Source: Darksidea phi (lineage: Eukaryota; Ascomycota; Dothideomycetes; Pleosporales; Lentitheciaceae). Taken from it: 64,000 bases of DNA. Below the pieces are notes generated by a model that was not told the origin of the DNA, made no database searches, and saw only the letters and a program-made list of their open reading frames with translations. Below, piece by piece: positions 44,498 to 59,595 of the stretch. Position 1 is the stretch's first letter, and the number at the start of each line of letters is the position of its first letter. The stretch covers positions 186,001 through 250,000 of the forward strand of contig JASJFT010000015.1 in NCBI GenBank assembly GCA_030770425.1. The letters run 5' to 3'. The position numbers and the translations under genes are program-made.

Positions 44498-46538
44498 GAT
44501 TGAGAACTCTGTCTCTTTGGGGAGAACAATAATATGTAGGTAAGATGGATTGGAAGATATTAATAGGTTGGTATGGTATGTGAAGAAAGAAAGAAGAAAA
44601 GAGTAAAGATGAGCAACCGGAGAATTTGCAAAGAATATATACCCTACCTCCCTATGCATATATCCCACACATACAGACACACACTATACACACGGCACAG
44701 TATACACACGGCACATACAATACACATGACACACACAAATACACAAACACGAGGTCCTTTGCGGGGAAATTCAGCCACACCATGCCGCCTACGCAAGTTT
44801 TCACGCCCTCTTAGCAAATTACTACCCAGGAGGCGCGGTAGCCTATCCCAACAACTCATCCCATGCCCAACCATGAAGCACATCACACCCGCCACTTTAC
44901 GCCATCTCTGCACAGCCCTCCAACCATCACAAACAAACAGCCCACCCACCTTCCCCAGCTTCAGCCTTTTTTTCTTCATCTGACGTACGCCCACCGCCCT
45001 ACCTACTCTTCGCCAACTGCCCCTCGCCTTCTTGCGTCCCCTCAACATAGAACCACGTGGCCGGAAGAAAAAAAACCGCGGCTGCATCATGAAGTCTGGA
45101 TCCCTTTTCTCTCTTTTGGCTCCGGCTTTGCAAGGACGTCTAGTCGCAAGCAGCGCCGCTATTCCCACATTTCCATCCTGAGTGTGACGCGGTACAAGTA
45201 TCCTGAATATCGAGAGCTGAACTACAACGGGGTTGAGCGATTTAGAAGAGTGGATAAAATAAAAGCAAAACGTGGCGGGGAAAAAAGAAACGGGGCACGT
45301 TCGCCTTGTTGCGGGGTAACCCGCATGGGACTAGCGCTACCCTCAAAAATCTCCGCTGACGATAACTAGTATATATATTATAGCATCATTCGAGTAGGGA
45401 CTCTCAGAGTTCGATAATGGTCTATATAGTATATATCAGCATGCGCTACGCCCTCTTTCATGAGGCTCGGGCCGTTGCCCTCGCAGTCATGCCGTGACGT
45501 GAACCTTAGGCAATCACAGGTAAGGACTGCAACTGACAACCTTCTTGCGTTTCAAGGTATTTGGGACGAAATACCTTTTTGTGTTACGTTTTTGGGTTAT
45601 TCCGCGAGTTTGACGACGCGATGGCTGCTACTCATTCGATATACGGGGTACAAAATGGGCTTTGCAGGTATCGCTAGAAGCCTAGGGAAATGACGTAATG
45701 GGCGGAGTTATGTACTTCGTACTTCAAGGAAATGTTGTTGGAGAGAGTATGTTGCTCGGAATCTTGGTCGGATAGCACGTGCTACCTTCTTAGCGTCAAG
45801 GCGCCGGCATTCGGCAGATCTCTTGAGCCGAGGAGGAGTGCCGACGTTATTCCGGCTAGCCTCCCGCGGTCGCGCCTTCGCCTTCGCCGCTCTTTCTCCC
45901 ACCGTCCCTTCTTATACCGCATTTCTTTCTTCATCTCATGTTCTCTTCCAAGGAAATGAACTACGGCAATTTTTGGCGCGACGCCGTCCGGGCAACTTTG
46001 TTGGCAGCTTTCTGCGCGTTTTCCAACTTGCCGGTAGAGTCACGACCGCAGATAATCTAGTCTAAGCTGATAGGCGGAGGACTAGACGGCTTTCGCAACG
46101 CTTTCAATTCGATATGCTACCAAGGATGTGCAATGCGATGTAATGTGGTGGTTCCGGGCTCGGTGCTGTCCATCCTGTACTCAGATATGATTCCAGGGAA
46201 CGGTAGCTAGGGTTATGAGACAAGAAAGTTGTCTAGGCTATTGTTCTCCATACATCAAACACGGCGGAAACGACGGTGCGATGATAAAGAAAACAAGACT
46301 GCTAACCCTCGAGCGAAGACGCAAAACATCCTTTGCAACCTGCGTCCCGGCTCCTCTAACGCACACATCCTCTCACGAAATGACTGTGGATGCTACAGCG
46401 ACCGCTACTACCGCAGTCACCATCGCCCCTTGGCTGAAGATTCGGAACATTGATAGAGCTCATTCGCACGCGCCATCGGACCATTCAACCCGACCGATAA
46501 ACCACTGCTTGGCATATCCCCTCTGGATCCGGCTCGCA
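44498..46538. other. long intergenic stretch
   Basis: About 2 kb separating the P450 start from the antiporter 3' end. It holds a CA/TA-rich microsatellite-like tract at 44667-44752. No coding frame is supported. Confidence 0.45.
44667..44752 (+). repeat. CA-rich simple-sequence tract
   Basis: CACACATACAGACACACACT and similar imperfect CA units, including two copies of TATACACACGGCACA, about 170 bp upstream of the P450 start. Confidence 0.8.
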
Positions 46539-48588
46539 TTATGGTCGTCCAAGTTTATCGCCGTCGCCGCCATACTGACGTATATGTTCCAGTTTATTCG
46601 AATACCCTAACTCCTGGGCATGCGTCTTTAGCGTGTCGTGCGAGTCATTGGAATGCCAACGATACAGTTCGGGGGCAGCCTCGGAGATTGGACGAGAAAA
46701 ACGGTTGTGCACAATGACCGAGTTGCGTTTCGGGTTGGCGTATGCGTTGGTTGGCATGGCGTCATTGTCGGAGAGGACGCGAATTTCGGCAGGCGTTTCT
46801 TCGATGATGGGTTGGACGCCCTTCCAGCGGTAGAAGGCGTCGAGTGCAGGAATAGACAGGCCGTGGAATATGATGGAGAAGAAGACAAGCCAGTACACAA
46901 CAGGGACCATTGCACGGGTCAGGTTGTCTTCTTCTTCTGTCATGGCTTCGCCAGGCTTGGGGAAGAGGTGGCGCGTGTGCTCGACGTAGAAGACAGCGCC
47001 GATACCTGGGATCGGTTAGTTACGACACTTTAAGGCTGTGTGGTGGTGATTTGAACTCACCGATCGGCCCAAAGTAGCCCATGAAGAGCGCCTCCTTCCA
47101 ATCCTTGACGCAGCGGGGCATGAGCTTGTACGTCATAAAGATGGCTGGGATTCGGCGGAAGATCATGATCAGGAAACCTAGCATAAATAGCCTGCCAATC
47201 GTGATGCCGGTAATGTCTGGCATGTGAAACTCGCTCCAAGGGAAGATGGTTCCGATATACATGAAGCCGCCGAAGTTGAGGAGGACGTCGACGCAGCTGT
47301 TCACCTCATCGTGCCGCTTCTCGGATTCCTCGAGGTACAGTCCATTCCAATTCAGGACGTTGCCGGCAACGAAACAAGCAAGGAGGTCGTCGGTCCCGAG
47401 CGCACCGCAAATACCAATGGTGAAAAGCTGTGTTAGCAGGCGTTAGTTTATAATACTCGAAGCATCATGCAAGGGAGCGAGGGACTTACACCGACGGCCG
47501 TGGGCCAGAGCAAGAAACTCTCCGAGTCGATCCATTTCTTCCTGAGACCGAACTTGATAGCAACCAAGCTGCCACATCCGATGATGACTCCGATGGCGAC
47601 TGACATCATAATGATGTATAGCCATCCCTCTACGATCCATTGCTCCATAGCCTTGGAGATACCGCCACCTAGGCGACCGATCGTCGCCTCTTCGCGCTTA
47701 AGAAGGTGAGCAGCACCCTCGACAGCTGCTGATACCCCGTCCTTGAACTTGACGCCTTCGAGGTCTGCATGGCGAATCAAATAGGTAGCTAGCCTGAGTG
47801 AAGTGTTAGTACCTATAGGGCGTGGGCGTGGAAGTAGGTCAAAGACTCACAGCAGAAAAGGGAAGCCGAATCCATCGTTTGCACCTGCTTCCGAGGAGAT
47901 GATCTCTCGGAGAGCGCGCGGGACGAACTTATCCGAGAAAGGACCTTTGGCTACCGCCTGCGAGAGGATGGGGTCGGTGCAGGTGACACAAGAGCCAATG
48001 ACAAGAGCCGCCAAGAAGGATATCTTGGGAATCGTGATAAGGATGCACAAGCTAGTGCACAACCACATAATAGTCATAACTGGGAGCAGACAGATTGCCA
48101 TCTCCTTCCAATTGGTTTGCTGGTATTTCGCAGGCAGCTGGAATCCAGCAATGACCAGTTGCACGCCGATGACAATCCGACAGAGGCCCTGACAGTAAGT
48201 TAAAAAGAGGTACAATACACTTCACCAGCACTGGAGGGGTGTGCTGCGTACCAAAGTGATGGCTTCTTGTTGCCCTTCCGCAGCAGAGCCCCATCGCTCG
48301 GCATCAAGGAATTTTGACGCTATAGGTCCTAGTACGATGCCGATGATGACGGCGGGCACTACAGTCGTTAGTGTAAGTCTCCCAAGGCGGTCCTCGCGAA
48401 CTGCAGAGAAATGGACTCACAGGCCTCGCCCAAATACCAGACTTGCTTGATCTTGACTGACAAGAAGCCATAGGCAACAATGAAAGTGCCTACGAGATTA
48501 GCGCCGGCGTCTAAAGGTGTCGATGTAATGTTGCATACCAAGAATGGCGATGACGACGTTGAGCTCGCTAACATCGAGGGTCGGCATT
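46539..48588 (-). CDS. Na+/H+ antiporter (NHA1-type, CPA family)
   Basis: A plasma-membrane antiporter that expels Na+/K+ in exchange for H+. Exons are 48539-48588, 48421-48489, 48252-48358, 47851-48188, 47490-47793, 47061-47427 and 46539-47005, all with GT-AG introns of 49-63 bp. The N-terminus is LDVSELNVVIAIL. Many hydrophobic helices follow, including GLCRIVIGVQLVIAGFQLP, TCTDPILSQAVAKGPFSDK and EAGANDGFGFPFLLLATYL; the ND-bearing GANDGFG and TDPIL segments are where ion-binding acids lie in the family. The cytoplasmic tail is short. Exon 1 contains one base too many for the frame (CTTTGG before the GTATGC donor): with one T fewer, all seven exons give 566 aa without a stop. This may be a homopolymer error or a real frameshift near the start. 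Confidence 0.85.
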
Positions 48589-49845
48589 TTGTGTTGTTCG
48601 GAGCGCAGCAACGTCTATGAAAGAGCGGAAATGAAAGAGAGAATGGAATGGAAAGTGAAAAAGAAAATGGAAAGGAAAATGAAAACGTTGCCAACTCTAT
48701 TCTAAGTTTATCATGAGAGAAAGGGGGGGGGCGCAAGAATGAAAGATGTGCAAGAAATACCAGACCAGCCGATACAGAATATAAGTTGTGCCAGGAGGGA
48801 CGAAAGAAAAGGGATGAAGTGCCAGGCTCGGTCTCACTCGGCTGCCGTGTTGGAACGGCACGGTATATAAAACAGGCCGCAAGCGCTCGAGCGAGCGATC
48901 GGCGTGCAACGCCTGAAACTCCTTATTTCTCGAGGATCTCAATCTCAGCCTTCATGCCTAGAGCTCCGTGTTGGAGTCCTTGTTGCCAACCGCGCGCGCG
49001 TAAGGAAGCTGTCTTGGCCGTCACGTTTCGGGACCTGTGGGGAAACGGGGCCATACGCGGTCTGTCGCAGTATGGAGCGGACAACGAATGCCATGGGGAG
49101 TCCAGCACCGCGGGGGGCATCCAATGGACAAGCCCAAAGCGTATCAAAACAGGCAAACCTATGAAACGCGGCGAGGTTTTTTAGGTTTTTCGTGCACCTG
49201 TGAGGAGATAGCGCGAGGAGTATTGGTATCAGTGCTTGAATGATCAACACTGATCGGCAGAGTCGATTGGGCACACGACCGGGCCAAGTCCGACGCTGAT
49301 GCAAAAGCCTGCCGCCAGCGATTTGGCGGACGCCATTCAGAATGCATAGCCAAGAGAGAGGCGTGAACAGCCAAGAGAGAGGCGTGGACAGCCAAGCGAG
49401 CGGCGTGGACAGCCAAGACATCCGCTTGGGTTACCAAGACGCCCGCTCTTGGCCTTGCCTCCAGAGGCGAGCGGGAATGTCACCAAAGCAACCGCCAAGG
49501 TCTCTGTCGCTCGAAGACCCCACCGCGGGGCTGGACAGGTGTTTGGAGACTGCAACATCTGCAGCCTCATCGGCACAGGCAGCAAATCCACACGCTAGGC
49601 ATGCAGACGCGGATCCACACCGCCCTTCGGGCGTGGGCAGCCATCCAAGCAAGGTTGCATCCGTATATATAAAGACGTCAGCGCTGGCCGCATCGTGAGC
49701 GGATAAAGAGTGAGGCCTCCTACGGCTGCAATCGGGAGAGGGCGGCTTGCGTGAGCTCAGCGAGACTACCTACAACCTTTACAGCCTTCTTCTCTGCTCT
49801 CCCCCTCACCCTTCTACGCTTCTCTAACATTCAAAGGCGGCGGCA
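48589..49845. promoter_or_regulatory. shared divergent upstream region of antiporter and Na+-ATPase
   Basis: This 1.26-kb region lies between the two start codons of head-to-head genes. It carries a 21-bp minisatellite (49348-49429) and no convincing coding frame; the frames seen follow the repeat. Co-regulation by salt or pH is a reasonable inference from the gene pair, but I did not identify specific operators. Confidence 0.5.
49348..49429 (+). repeat. 21-bp tandem repeat upstream of the ATPase gene
   Basis: The unit AGCCAAGAGAGAGGCGTGGA plus C occurs three times with one to three changes, then a partial fourth copy. It lies about 420 bp upstream of the ATPase start codon. Confidence 0.88.
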
Positions 49846-52800
49846 ATGGGCAAGCCCAAGGAGGACGGTCCACTCCAGTACGATCTGGAGGTGCCCGCCC
49901 ACACGCTGCCGTTCGAAGATGTCCTGCAAAAGCTCGCTGTGCAGCAAGACAGTGGCCTGTCCGACAATGAAGCAAAAAGCCGACAGGCCATGTACGGGCG
50001 AAACCAACTCGACGAGGGGCCTGGCGTCCAGCCGTTTCGCATTCTCGTGCATCAGGTGGCGAATGCTCTCACACTGGTTAGTTCCCTCTCCGTTATTACC
50101 TAATGCCTCACGTCACCATACTGACCGCCGTCTAGGTCTTGATCATGGCCATGGTTGCTTCGTTTGCCATCAAGTCTTGGATCGAAGGCGGTGTCATTAC
50201 CTTTGTCATCCTCTTGAACATCGTCGTGGGTTTCTTCCAAGAATTCTCTGCAGAGAAGACCCTGGGCAGCATCCGCGCCTTGGGATCACCCTCTGCGCGA
50301 GTTATCCGCAACGGCCAGTCCCAGGTCGTCCCCACCGGCGAGCTTGTGCCTGGCGACATTGTCGAACTGATCACGGGCAACACGGTGCCGGCTGATCTGA
50401 GGTAAGCGATTCTGCCGTCCGACCTTTCAAGAGATATTTGACCGAGGTTGACACTTTATTAGGCTGATCGAATGTGTAAACCTGGAAACGGACGAAGCTC
50501 TTCTGACCGGCGAGTCTCTTCCTGTTGCAAAGACTTCGCACAGCACCTTCGACAAGAATGTAGGCGCCGGCGACCGGCTCAACGTCGCCTTCAGTTCCTC
50601 TACCGTCACCAAGGGACGCGCGAAAGGAGTCATCATTGCTACAGTAAGTTCCCTCCGCCACGACAGGGCGACCATGGCCACTAACTCATCCCAAGGGTAT
50701 GAACACGGAGATTGGGCGAATTGCAGCTGCCCTGAAAAAACAGGGCTCCAAGATCCGGCCTGTCAGGCGCAAGGAAGACGGCTCTGCTGGAATCCACCGC
50801 CATGCCCAGGCGTGGGCTCTTACAGGAAGTGACGCAATCGGCCACTTTCTCGGAATCAGCACCGGCACCCCACTCCAGAAGAAGCTCTCCAAACTAGCTA
50901 TCCTCTTGTTCTTCATTGCATGCATCTGCGCACTTATTGTCGAAGCCGCGAACAACTTTAGTTCCAAGAATGAGGTCGTCATCTACGGCGTTGCTACTGG
51001 CCTCTCCATGATTCCGGCCAGCTTGATTGTTGTACTTACCATCACCATGGCCGTCGGAACGAAGCGTATGAGTAAGAGGAACGTCATCGTGCGAAAGCTC
51101 GACAGCCTCGAGGCCCTTGGTGCGGTTACCAATATCTGTTCCGATAAAACGGGCACCCTGACCCAAGGCCGCATGGTCGCCAAAGCCGCATGGGTGGCGG
51201 GTCGCGGTACCTTCAGTGTCGGCGTTACGCGAGAGCCTTTCGACCCAACTGTTGGCGAGGTCACATGGCGAGCCGGTGCACCATGCGACACCGGTGCTGA
51301 CGACGTTGTGCTTGATGCCTCCAAATTACAGTCTGGTGGTGTGACCAAAGAGACGGCTGCGACTGAGCGGTACATGAACATTGCGTCCATGGCCAACGTC
51401 GCGAGCATTACCTTGGTGGATGGCCAGTGGAATGTCCGCGGTGACCCTACAGAAATCGCTATCCAAGTCTTTGCCTCCAGGTTCGGTTGGAATCGCCACG
51501 GCCTTGTCGGTGGTCCCGATGACAACGAGAGTGGCGACTGGCAATGTCTGGCCGAGTATCCCTTTGATTCAGACACCAAGCGTATGTCGGTGCTGTATGG
51601 CAAGCACACTCCTAGCCGGGAAAAATTTGCTGCTCGTTGGGTCTTCACCAAGGGAGCGCTCGAGAGGGTGCTTCCCTTGTGTATTAGCATCCAGGACGAG
51701 AATGGTCATGACCGACCGATTACGGAAGACGACAAGAAGCGAATCAATGATAGTGTTGACGTCCTCGCCAACCAAGGGCTTCGCGTGCTTTGCTTGGCCA
51801 GCTACGAGTGGACTCAACCAGAAGTGGCCGACTACAGCGAAGTCAAGCGCGCTGATGTTGAGCAGAACCTGACCTTCTGCGGCCTTGTCGGTCTCTACGA
51901 TCCCCCACGTCCCGAGTCCGCTGCTGCCGTTGCGGCTTGTGCTCGTGCAAGTATTAATGTCCATATGCTCACTGGCGACCATCCTGGAACAGCGACGGCC
52001 ATCGCCAAGCAGGTTGGCATTATCCCTGAGCATCTTGAGCATCTTGCGGCCGACGTTTCCCAATCTCTGGTCATGACCGCTATGCAGTTCGATGAGCTCA
52101 GCGATGATGAAGTTGACAAGCTCCCCATTCTTCCGCGCGTTATTGCCCGTTGCACCCCCCAGACCAAGGTCCGCATGATTGAAGCTCTGCACCGCAGAGG
52201 CTGTTTTGCCGCCATGACAGGTGACGGCGTCAACGACTCTCCATCCTTGGTCCGCGCTGACGTCGGTATTGCCATGGGTCAGTCGGGTAGCGACGTTGCC
52301 AAAGATGCTTCAGATATCATCCTCACTGACGACAACTTTGCCTCCATCCTGAACGCCGTAGAGGAGGGTCGACGGCTCTTTGACAACATTAAGCGCTTTA
52401 TTCTCCACGTCCTGGCAGAAAATATCGCGCAGGCTTGTACTCTCTTAGTCGGTTTGGCTTTCAAAGATGCCGCAGGCAACTCTGTCTTTCCCTTGGCTCC
52501 CGTCCAGATCCTCTGGGTTATCATGGCCACCAGCGGCATGCCTGACATGGGCCTTGGAATGGAAGTTGCCGTACACAATATCATGGAGCGTCCGCCTCAC
52601 GATTTGAAAACCGGAGTTTTTAATACGGAACTTATCGTCGATATGGTTGTCTATGGTGTCTGGATGTCTATCCTGTGCATCAGTTCCTTTGTGCTCATAG
52701 TATGGGGCTTTGGCGATGGTAATCTCGGAAGTAACTGCAACAACACTTATTCTGCGGATTGCGATACTGTTTTTCGCGCGCGAGCTACGACCTTTGTCTG

Positions 52801-53191
52801 CCTCACATGGTTTGCTCTGTTCCTGGCCTGGGAGATGGTCAACTTCCGACGCTCATTCTTCCGCCAGAAACCTCGGGGTGAGAACTACCGCTGGTACCAC
52901 GTCTTTTACCAGTGGTGGAACGACAGCCGAGGAAATCCTTTCCTCTTCTGGGCCGTTATCGCTGGTTTTGTGACCATCTTCCCGACCCTGTATATTCCCG
53001 TCATCAATCACGCCGTCTTCAAGCATCAGGGAATTACCTGGGAATGGGGAGTCGTTGTCGTGGAGAGCATCTTATTCTTCGCAGGCTGCGAAACATGGAA
53101 ATGGGCCAAGCGCATCTTCTTTAGACGGCGTGATGCCAGACTTGGCAGCACGAACGACCTCGAGGGGCCCAGGCCAAGTCAAGATATTTAG
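49846..53191 (+). CDS. ENA-type Na+ P-type ATPase (P-IID)
   Basis: A plasma-membrane pump that exports Na+ or K+ using ATP. Exons 49846-50076, 50136-50401, 50463-50643 and 50696-53191 give 1057 aa in one frame. The N-terminal cation-ATPase domain reads LSDNEAKSRQAMYGRNQLDE. The actuator-domain motif is LLTGESLPV, the phosphorylated Asp is in ICSDKTGTLTQG (about residue 376), the hinge is TGDGVNDSPSLVRADVGIAM (about 735) and the nucleotide domain has FTKGALERVL. GHFLGISTGTPLQKKLSKLA before helix 3 is typical of fungal ENA pumps rather than PMCA or SERCA. The C-terminal helices end about 35 residues before the stop. No lesion is seen. It is head-to-head with the Na+/H+ antiporter. Confidence 0.94.
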
Positions 53192-53548
53192 TAGCACGGT
53201 GGCTCCCACCAAAAGCGACGATTGAATGCGAAAACATGCCTTGGAAGCGGGCTTTGCACCGCTTGATCAGGCTATGAGCAATCAAATGAAATGTTTGTTT
53301 AAATGTTTGCTGGGCAAGTGTCGGGCACAATAGTGTCCCTTTGCGAATGACATGGAGTTTCTAGGCGATCGATTTATAAAAGTAGAGGAGATGAGATCAT
53401 TGGATCTTGGCACTACGTCATTCCGAACCTATACGCTCGCTAATACGCCGACTACCTTCGGGACAGAATGGTACGATTTTAAACCGAGGTTTAATACTAC
53501 TAGCGAAAAACTTGGATAAAATATATAAAGAATATAGTTTTTATCAAC
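53192..53548. other. 3' flank of the ATPase gene
   Basis: No gene is supported. It becomes A/T-rich towards the retroposon-like copy. Confidence 0.45.
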
Positions 53549-53863
53549 TGAGGATAAGAAATGGATGTAGTGAGTGGGATGCTGGTCTTATCGTAGGCAA
53601 TTTTTATACTGTGGGTTGTCGTGTAGGTGCGCTAACTTATCGCTACCGCCGTCGGTCTCCCAACGCTGTGGTTCGGCATCATATGTCATTTCTCGTCGCC
53701 TCAATGTTCGAAACATCACCTCGTCGGTATTACTGTGTACAGCTCTACAGCTCTATTATCGTGTATAAGGTGTGGGTATAGTACCTCTACTGTGTACAAA
53801 CTCCTACTGTGTTTCGTGCGGATCTTCTAAAGAGACTCCCACTGTGCAAATCCAAATCAAATC
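53549..53863 (+). mobile_element. retroposon-like 3' end, copy B (least mutated)
   Basis: Homologous along its length to 29374-29702 and, for the last 130 bp, to 62244-62382. It keeps G/C-richer sequence such as GTGTACAGCTCTACAGCTC and CTACTGTGTACAAACTCC. It ends CCCACTGTGCAAATCCAAATCAAATC without a long poly(A). The short 53407-53781 frame over it is probably not a gene. Confidence 0.7.
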
Positions 53864-54800
53864 AACCTTGATGCAGGTGCCTCTCGCGCTCAAAGTTATC
53901 CAACGGTGTATAGTTCTTTTGGACAAAGCGCGTCATTGTTGCCCATGCACCGGTTTTAATTGGAATTATGACGAAATGGAATTCGTCCGCAGTGTCACTA
54001 GTAAAGGCTGTTGGAGATATTCTGGTGGCTTGGGTTTGTTGTGTCTGATGAAGAACGTAAATCGTATTATTTTGGCGACGAAATAAGCTGAGGATCAATA
54101 GGGATTGTGTGCTGAATGACAGACGCAGATAGATATGAGCGCAAAATATTCGAGTAGTCTGTTTTTCACTCAATGAGATACGGCAGTCGAAGGAAAGAGT
54201 GATAGTGAAAGCTGCCCTAATGGCTTTCTGAGAAAGGCCTGTGGCATCATCTCTGTTGTCGTGGATGGCAACTTCTGAATGAGGATCGTGAGGCATTCTT
54301 GTATGCTAACCAAGACAACTCACTGAAAAGGATCCATCTTACCGTCGCGCCAAACAGTAATGAGAACCACAAAGCGACTTGAACGTGAAATGTAGCTTTG
54401 ACGGTCAAACAATCGGCTCTTGCAGTTAGTCTTATATCACTACGGATAATTGGGCTTCAATGTCCCCTACATTTTCCTCGCTGTACAACTTTCACACACG
54501 CATTTCAAAGAGCAGGAAGGGTAAGGGGAAGAGGCTATCAATCGGTTTTTCTGGATGGACTATGAGACAGTGACTTCAAACATCTCCTTGCACCTTTGTA
54601 CCATATCTCGAAGAAAGCGGTCTACTCTGCCACTACTTGCTTCGCTTAGGCGTTCCTTCTCCCTCGCTCATGCGCCGGGGCCCCAAGGAGCTGGCAAGAA
54701 GTAAGCCACTATGAGGGAAGTACGGACCGAGAGACGCCACATGAGGAAAGATTCTTCTATATTTGTCGCTATGATAAGGAAGCCAGTAGGACGGATTTCG
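53864..54800. other. intergenic, nothing recognised
   Basis: No supported gene. A 144-codon minus-strand frame (53862-54296) partly overlaps the repeat and has no family features. Confidence 0.4.
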
Positions 54801-56803
<2,003 letters not shown>

Positions 56804-59595
56804 GACAGACGTTCCTGTTAGCTTCGTTTTTCTGGCGTTCAAGTAAACCGTAGCAAAACTAAGCACTGGATTTGCACGCGATATATAGCTTGCGAGCAGC
56901 TAGATTAGGAAATTCCGCCAGCGATGCGGAGTTGCGCCCACCGAGAGGGCCGCCAGACCATGCAGCCAATCGGCTAATGTCGCTTCCGCTTAGTAACCTT
57001 GTGCCGTGAACGTGACGTGAGAATTAAAAATTAGAGGGGGAACTCCGCTATTCTAACTTTACTGATGGTGTGCTAAGTCGGGCCGGCGCTATGTCGGTAA
57101 GAAATAGGCGTGCGAAGGCGTTGCTGTTAATAGCGTAGCTCTGCTCGTAGAACCAGTAGTCGTCGCGATTCTAAGTGCCGGGTTGAAAGTTGGCTCGACA
57201 CGAACTGGCGGTGGTTGCAAGGGTTCGGTCGGATTGCGAAACTATGAGAGGCTAGAGCCATCAATGTCTGCGTACCCAATTCTACTGACGGGGATCAATG
57301 CGAATAAGCTTCGAAAAGTCTGTCGCAGGATGGTGAAACTCTCTCCAAGGCGAGGGCGATGTCGCCGGCATCTGTGGTGTTGAACCGAACCTTGACACCG
57401 ACGTCGGACGCGGAGTCTTGAACTAGACAAGCATCACGGGAACCAGCGGGAACCAGCGGGAACCAGCGGGAGGCTTGACCGATCCTTACCGCTGTGCGGG
57501 GGATGGATAATGCGAAGAAGGACGGCGAGCTGTGCTGGAGGCGGCCAGTGGGGAACATGAGGGACGTGCGCCTAGGTCCGCCGACACCACACGAACCTGC
57601 CTGAGACCTGCACTATCAATCATCAACAACTGCCATTGGGCTCCATCACTGGCACGCAGAACCTCAACGTGGGTACTGCATCGAACGGCGGGATATGCTA
57701 TCATCGAGGCGCTATGAAGGCCGTTTACTCACCCATACGTCGAACTGACCCGGCCACCAGCCAAACACGCGTCCTTGTCGAGTAGCCCCGTCTTTGCATG
57801 CCAGGAAGCTAACTACAGAGGCCATTATCAACGACTTCAGCGCCGATAAAGTAGCGAAGAGTTTCATCTTACGTCTATTGAATCGCACGCTCTACAACAG
57901 TCGAGTAGAGTACGCCGACACTTGACAATCCCGGTCCGAAGCGCGCGGCCGCTATGGCGACTTCGGTCCCTCCACCACCAACTCGAAAGTAGCGCCGGAT
58001 ATTACCGCCTACTACACGGGCTAGCGCATCTACGTTCAGCATTCTTAACAATCTTCTCCCGCACAATATGAAGAATAAAATCTTTGATATTGTGCCGTTC
58101 GCTTCTCCTTCCAACATGCCTGTGCCCCTTTGCGACCAGAAAAACTTGATAGTCTTGAATCAGTTACAGTTCCGGTGCATTAGCGTAGGCATTGGTTCCT
58201 AGTGCACTACGGCCTGCAGCGTGGCGACGTGACAAGATACGACTCTTTCCACGACGAATCGTATGAGCAAGAGGTGGACATCTTGACGAAGTAACTTGGG
58301 GGGTGCCATCGCCGCTGGGTCGGGCCGTGAGAGTGTTGTATCTTGGCGCACGAAGGATGTCCATTTTGTCTAGCAACTCCAGTTCATCTACTGCACTGTA
58401 TTTACAGTCGTCTTCCCCTTGTGTATCGCACCCCAAGTGTTGCCTCCACCCGAGCTTAACGGTTTCCTCTGGAGGAAGCTGCTCGACGCCTCTATCAAAG
58501 TCCATTCGGTAGGCGATAGAGATGCCGAGTGGGAAAAGTTGGTAACAACCCTGAAAAAGCTCCCGGATCTTCTCGTGCCGGAAGTGGGGTCTGCTCCGCG
58601 GCCGGCGCTGAATCCCCTGGCCATAGAACCGGAACAAGAATAAGGAGTCGAAAGAAGCCGTATATTTGACTTGAACATCCTTATAGTCATGGGCATCGTA
58701 GTGTCACCGACGAGGAGCGTAATCAGCATCGGCACCGCTCAGACTGTCAACATCCCAGCGAGGTCGGTGCCCGGGAACTCAAACACGTCGCCGTGCGTAC
58801 CGACGCTGACGGAAATGTGTGTTCAGAGGGGGACGCGGAGTGGCTCGGGTCCGGCTTCATGTACGTCACGTCCCTGTGCACTCATGTTGCTGGTCACAGT
58901 ACCATAATAAATAGACAGATAACGACGCGCAAGACTGATCACACAAAATTGTTACGCACAAACTCCCTTCTTGACACAAAACAACCAAATAAGCAGTCCC
59001 TAGCAACATATCAAGCAATGAAATCTCCATTTATCCAAGCATATAAGAGAGTAACACGAGCAGCAAAGCAGGGAACATGGATGAGAACCGAAAACAAGAT
59101 ACTGTTATACTAGTCTTCTCATTGGCAACTGTAACCGCTTCTGACATGATAGAAGTGAAGTCGAGGCTTTAACAGCTGATGTGGTAGTGGGCGGCAGGTC
59201 TGGCGACAAGACGGCCATAGTAGGAAACATCCGAAATGTAAATGGTGCCCAGTGGCAGTTTATTCCAAGAGGTCTAGGTAAAAGACCTGAATCTGTGAGC
59301 GGCGGGAGCATTTTGGAACACCGGAGCGGGGGCTTTACTGGTTGGTGAGGGGTTACTCTGTATGCTGCTGTCAGTGTTCTCAATGTCTGCTAGCAATGCG
59401 CAACCGCCTTGAACAAGAACTGACGTCACGCTATGCGACTGTGCCACATCCTACACTGTAGTACTCCACTACCGCCCTCCACCCACCGCTATGCCCGCAT
59501 CGCAGAATGCCACATTATGGTTCTACCTTCTAGGACAATGAGAACGCATTCACGCACAAAGAATAAGCCTTTGCGCTGCCTTGCATATTCGCTTA
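56804..59595. other. long region without a recognised gene
   Basis: About 2.8 kb with only short frames on both strands. A plus-strand reading near 58740-58900 (GNVCSEGDAEWLGSGFMYVT) looks vaguely protein-like but is bounded by stops and not assignable. A 10-bp tandem repeat lies at 57437-57470. It may hold decayed genes, which I cannot identify. Confidence 0.4.
57437..57470 (+). repeat. CGGGAACCAG tandem repeat
   Basis: Three perfect 10-bp units followed by CGGG. Confidence 0.95.

Noticed and set aside
50983..51690. 235-codon minus-strand frame
   Set aside because: Antisense to the ENA-type ATPase catalytic domain.
53407..53781. 124-codon plus-strand frame
   Set aside because: Lies mostly within the retroposon-like copy B; the homologous copy at 29.4 kb is not open.
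53862..54296. 144-codon minus-strand frame
   Set aside because: No motif, overlaps the end of a repeat copy, and no conserved features or splice context.
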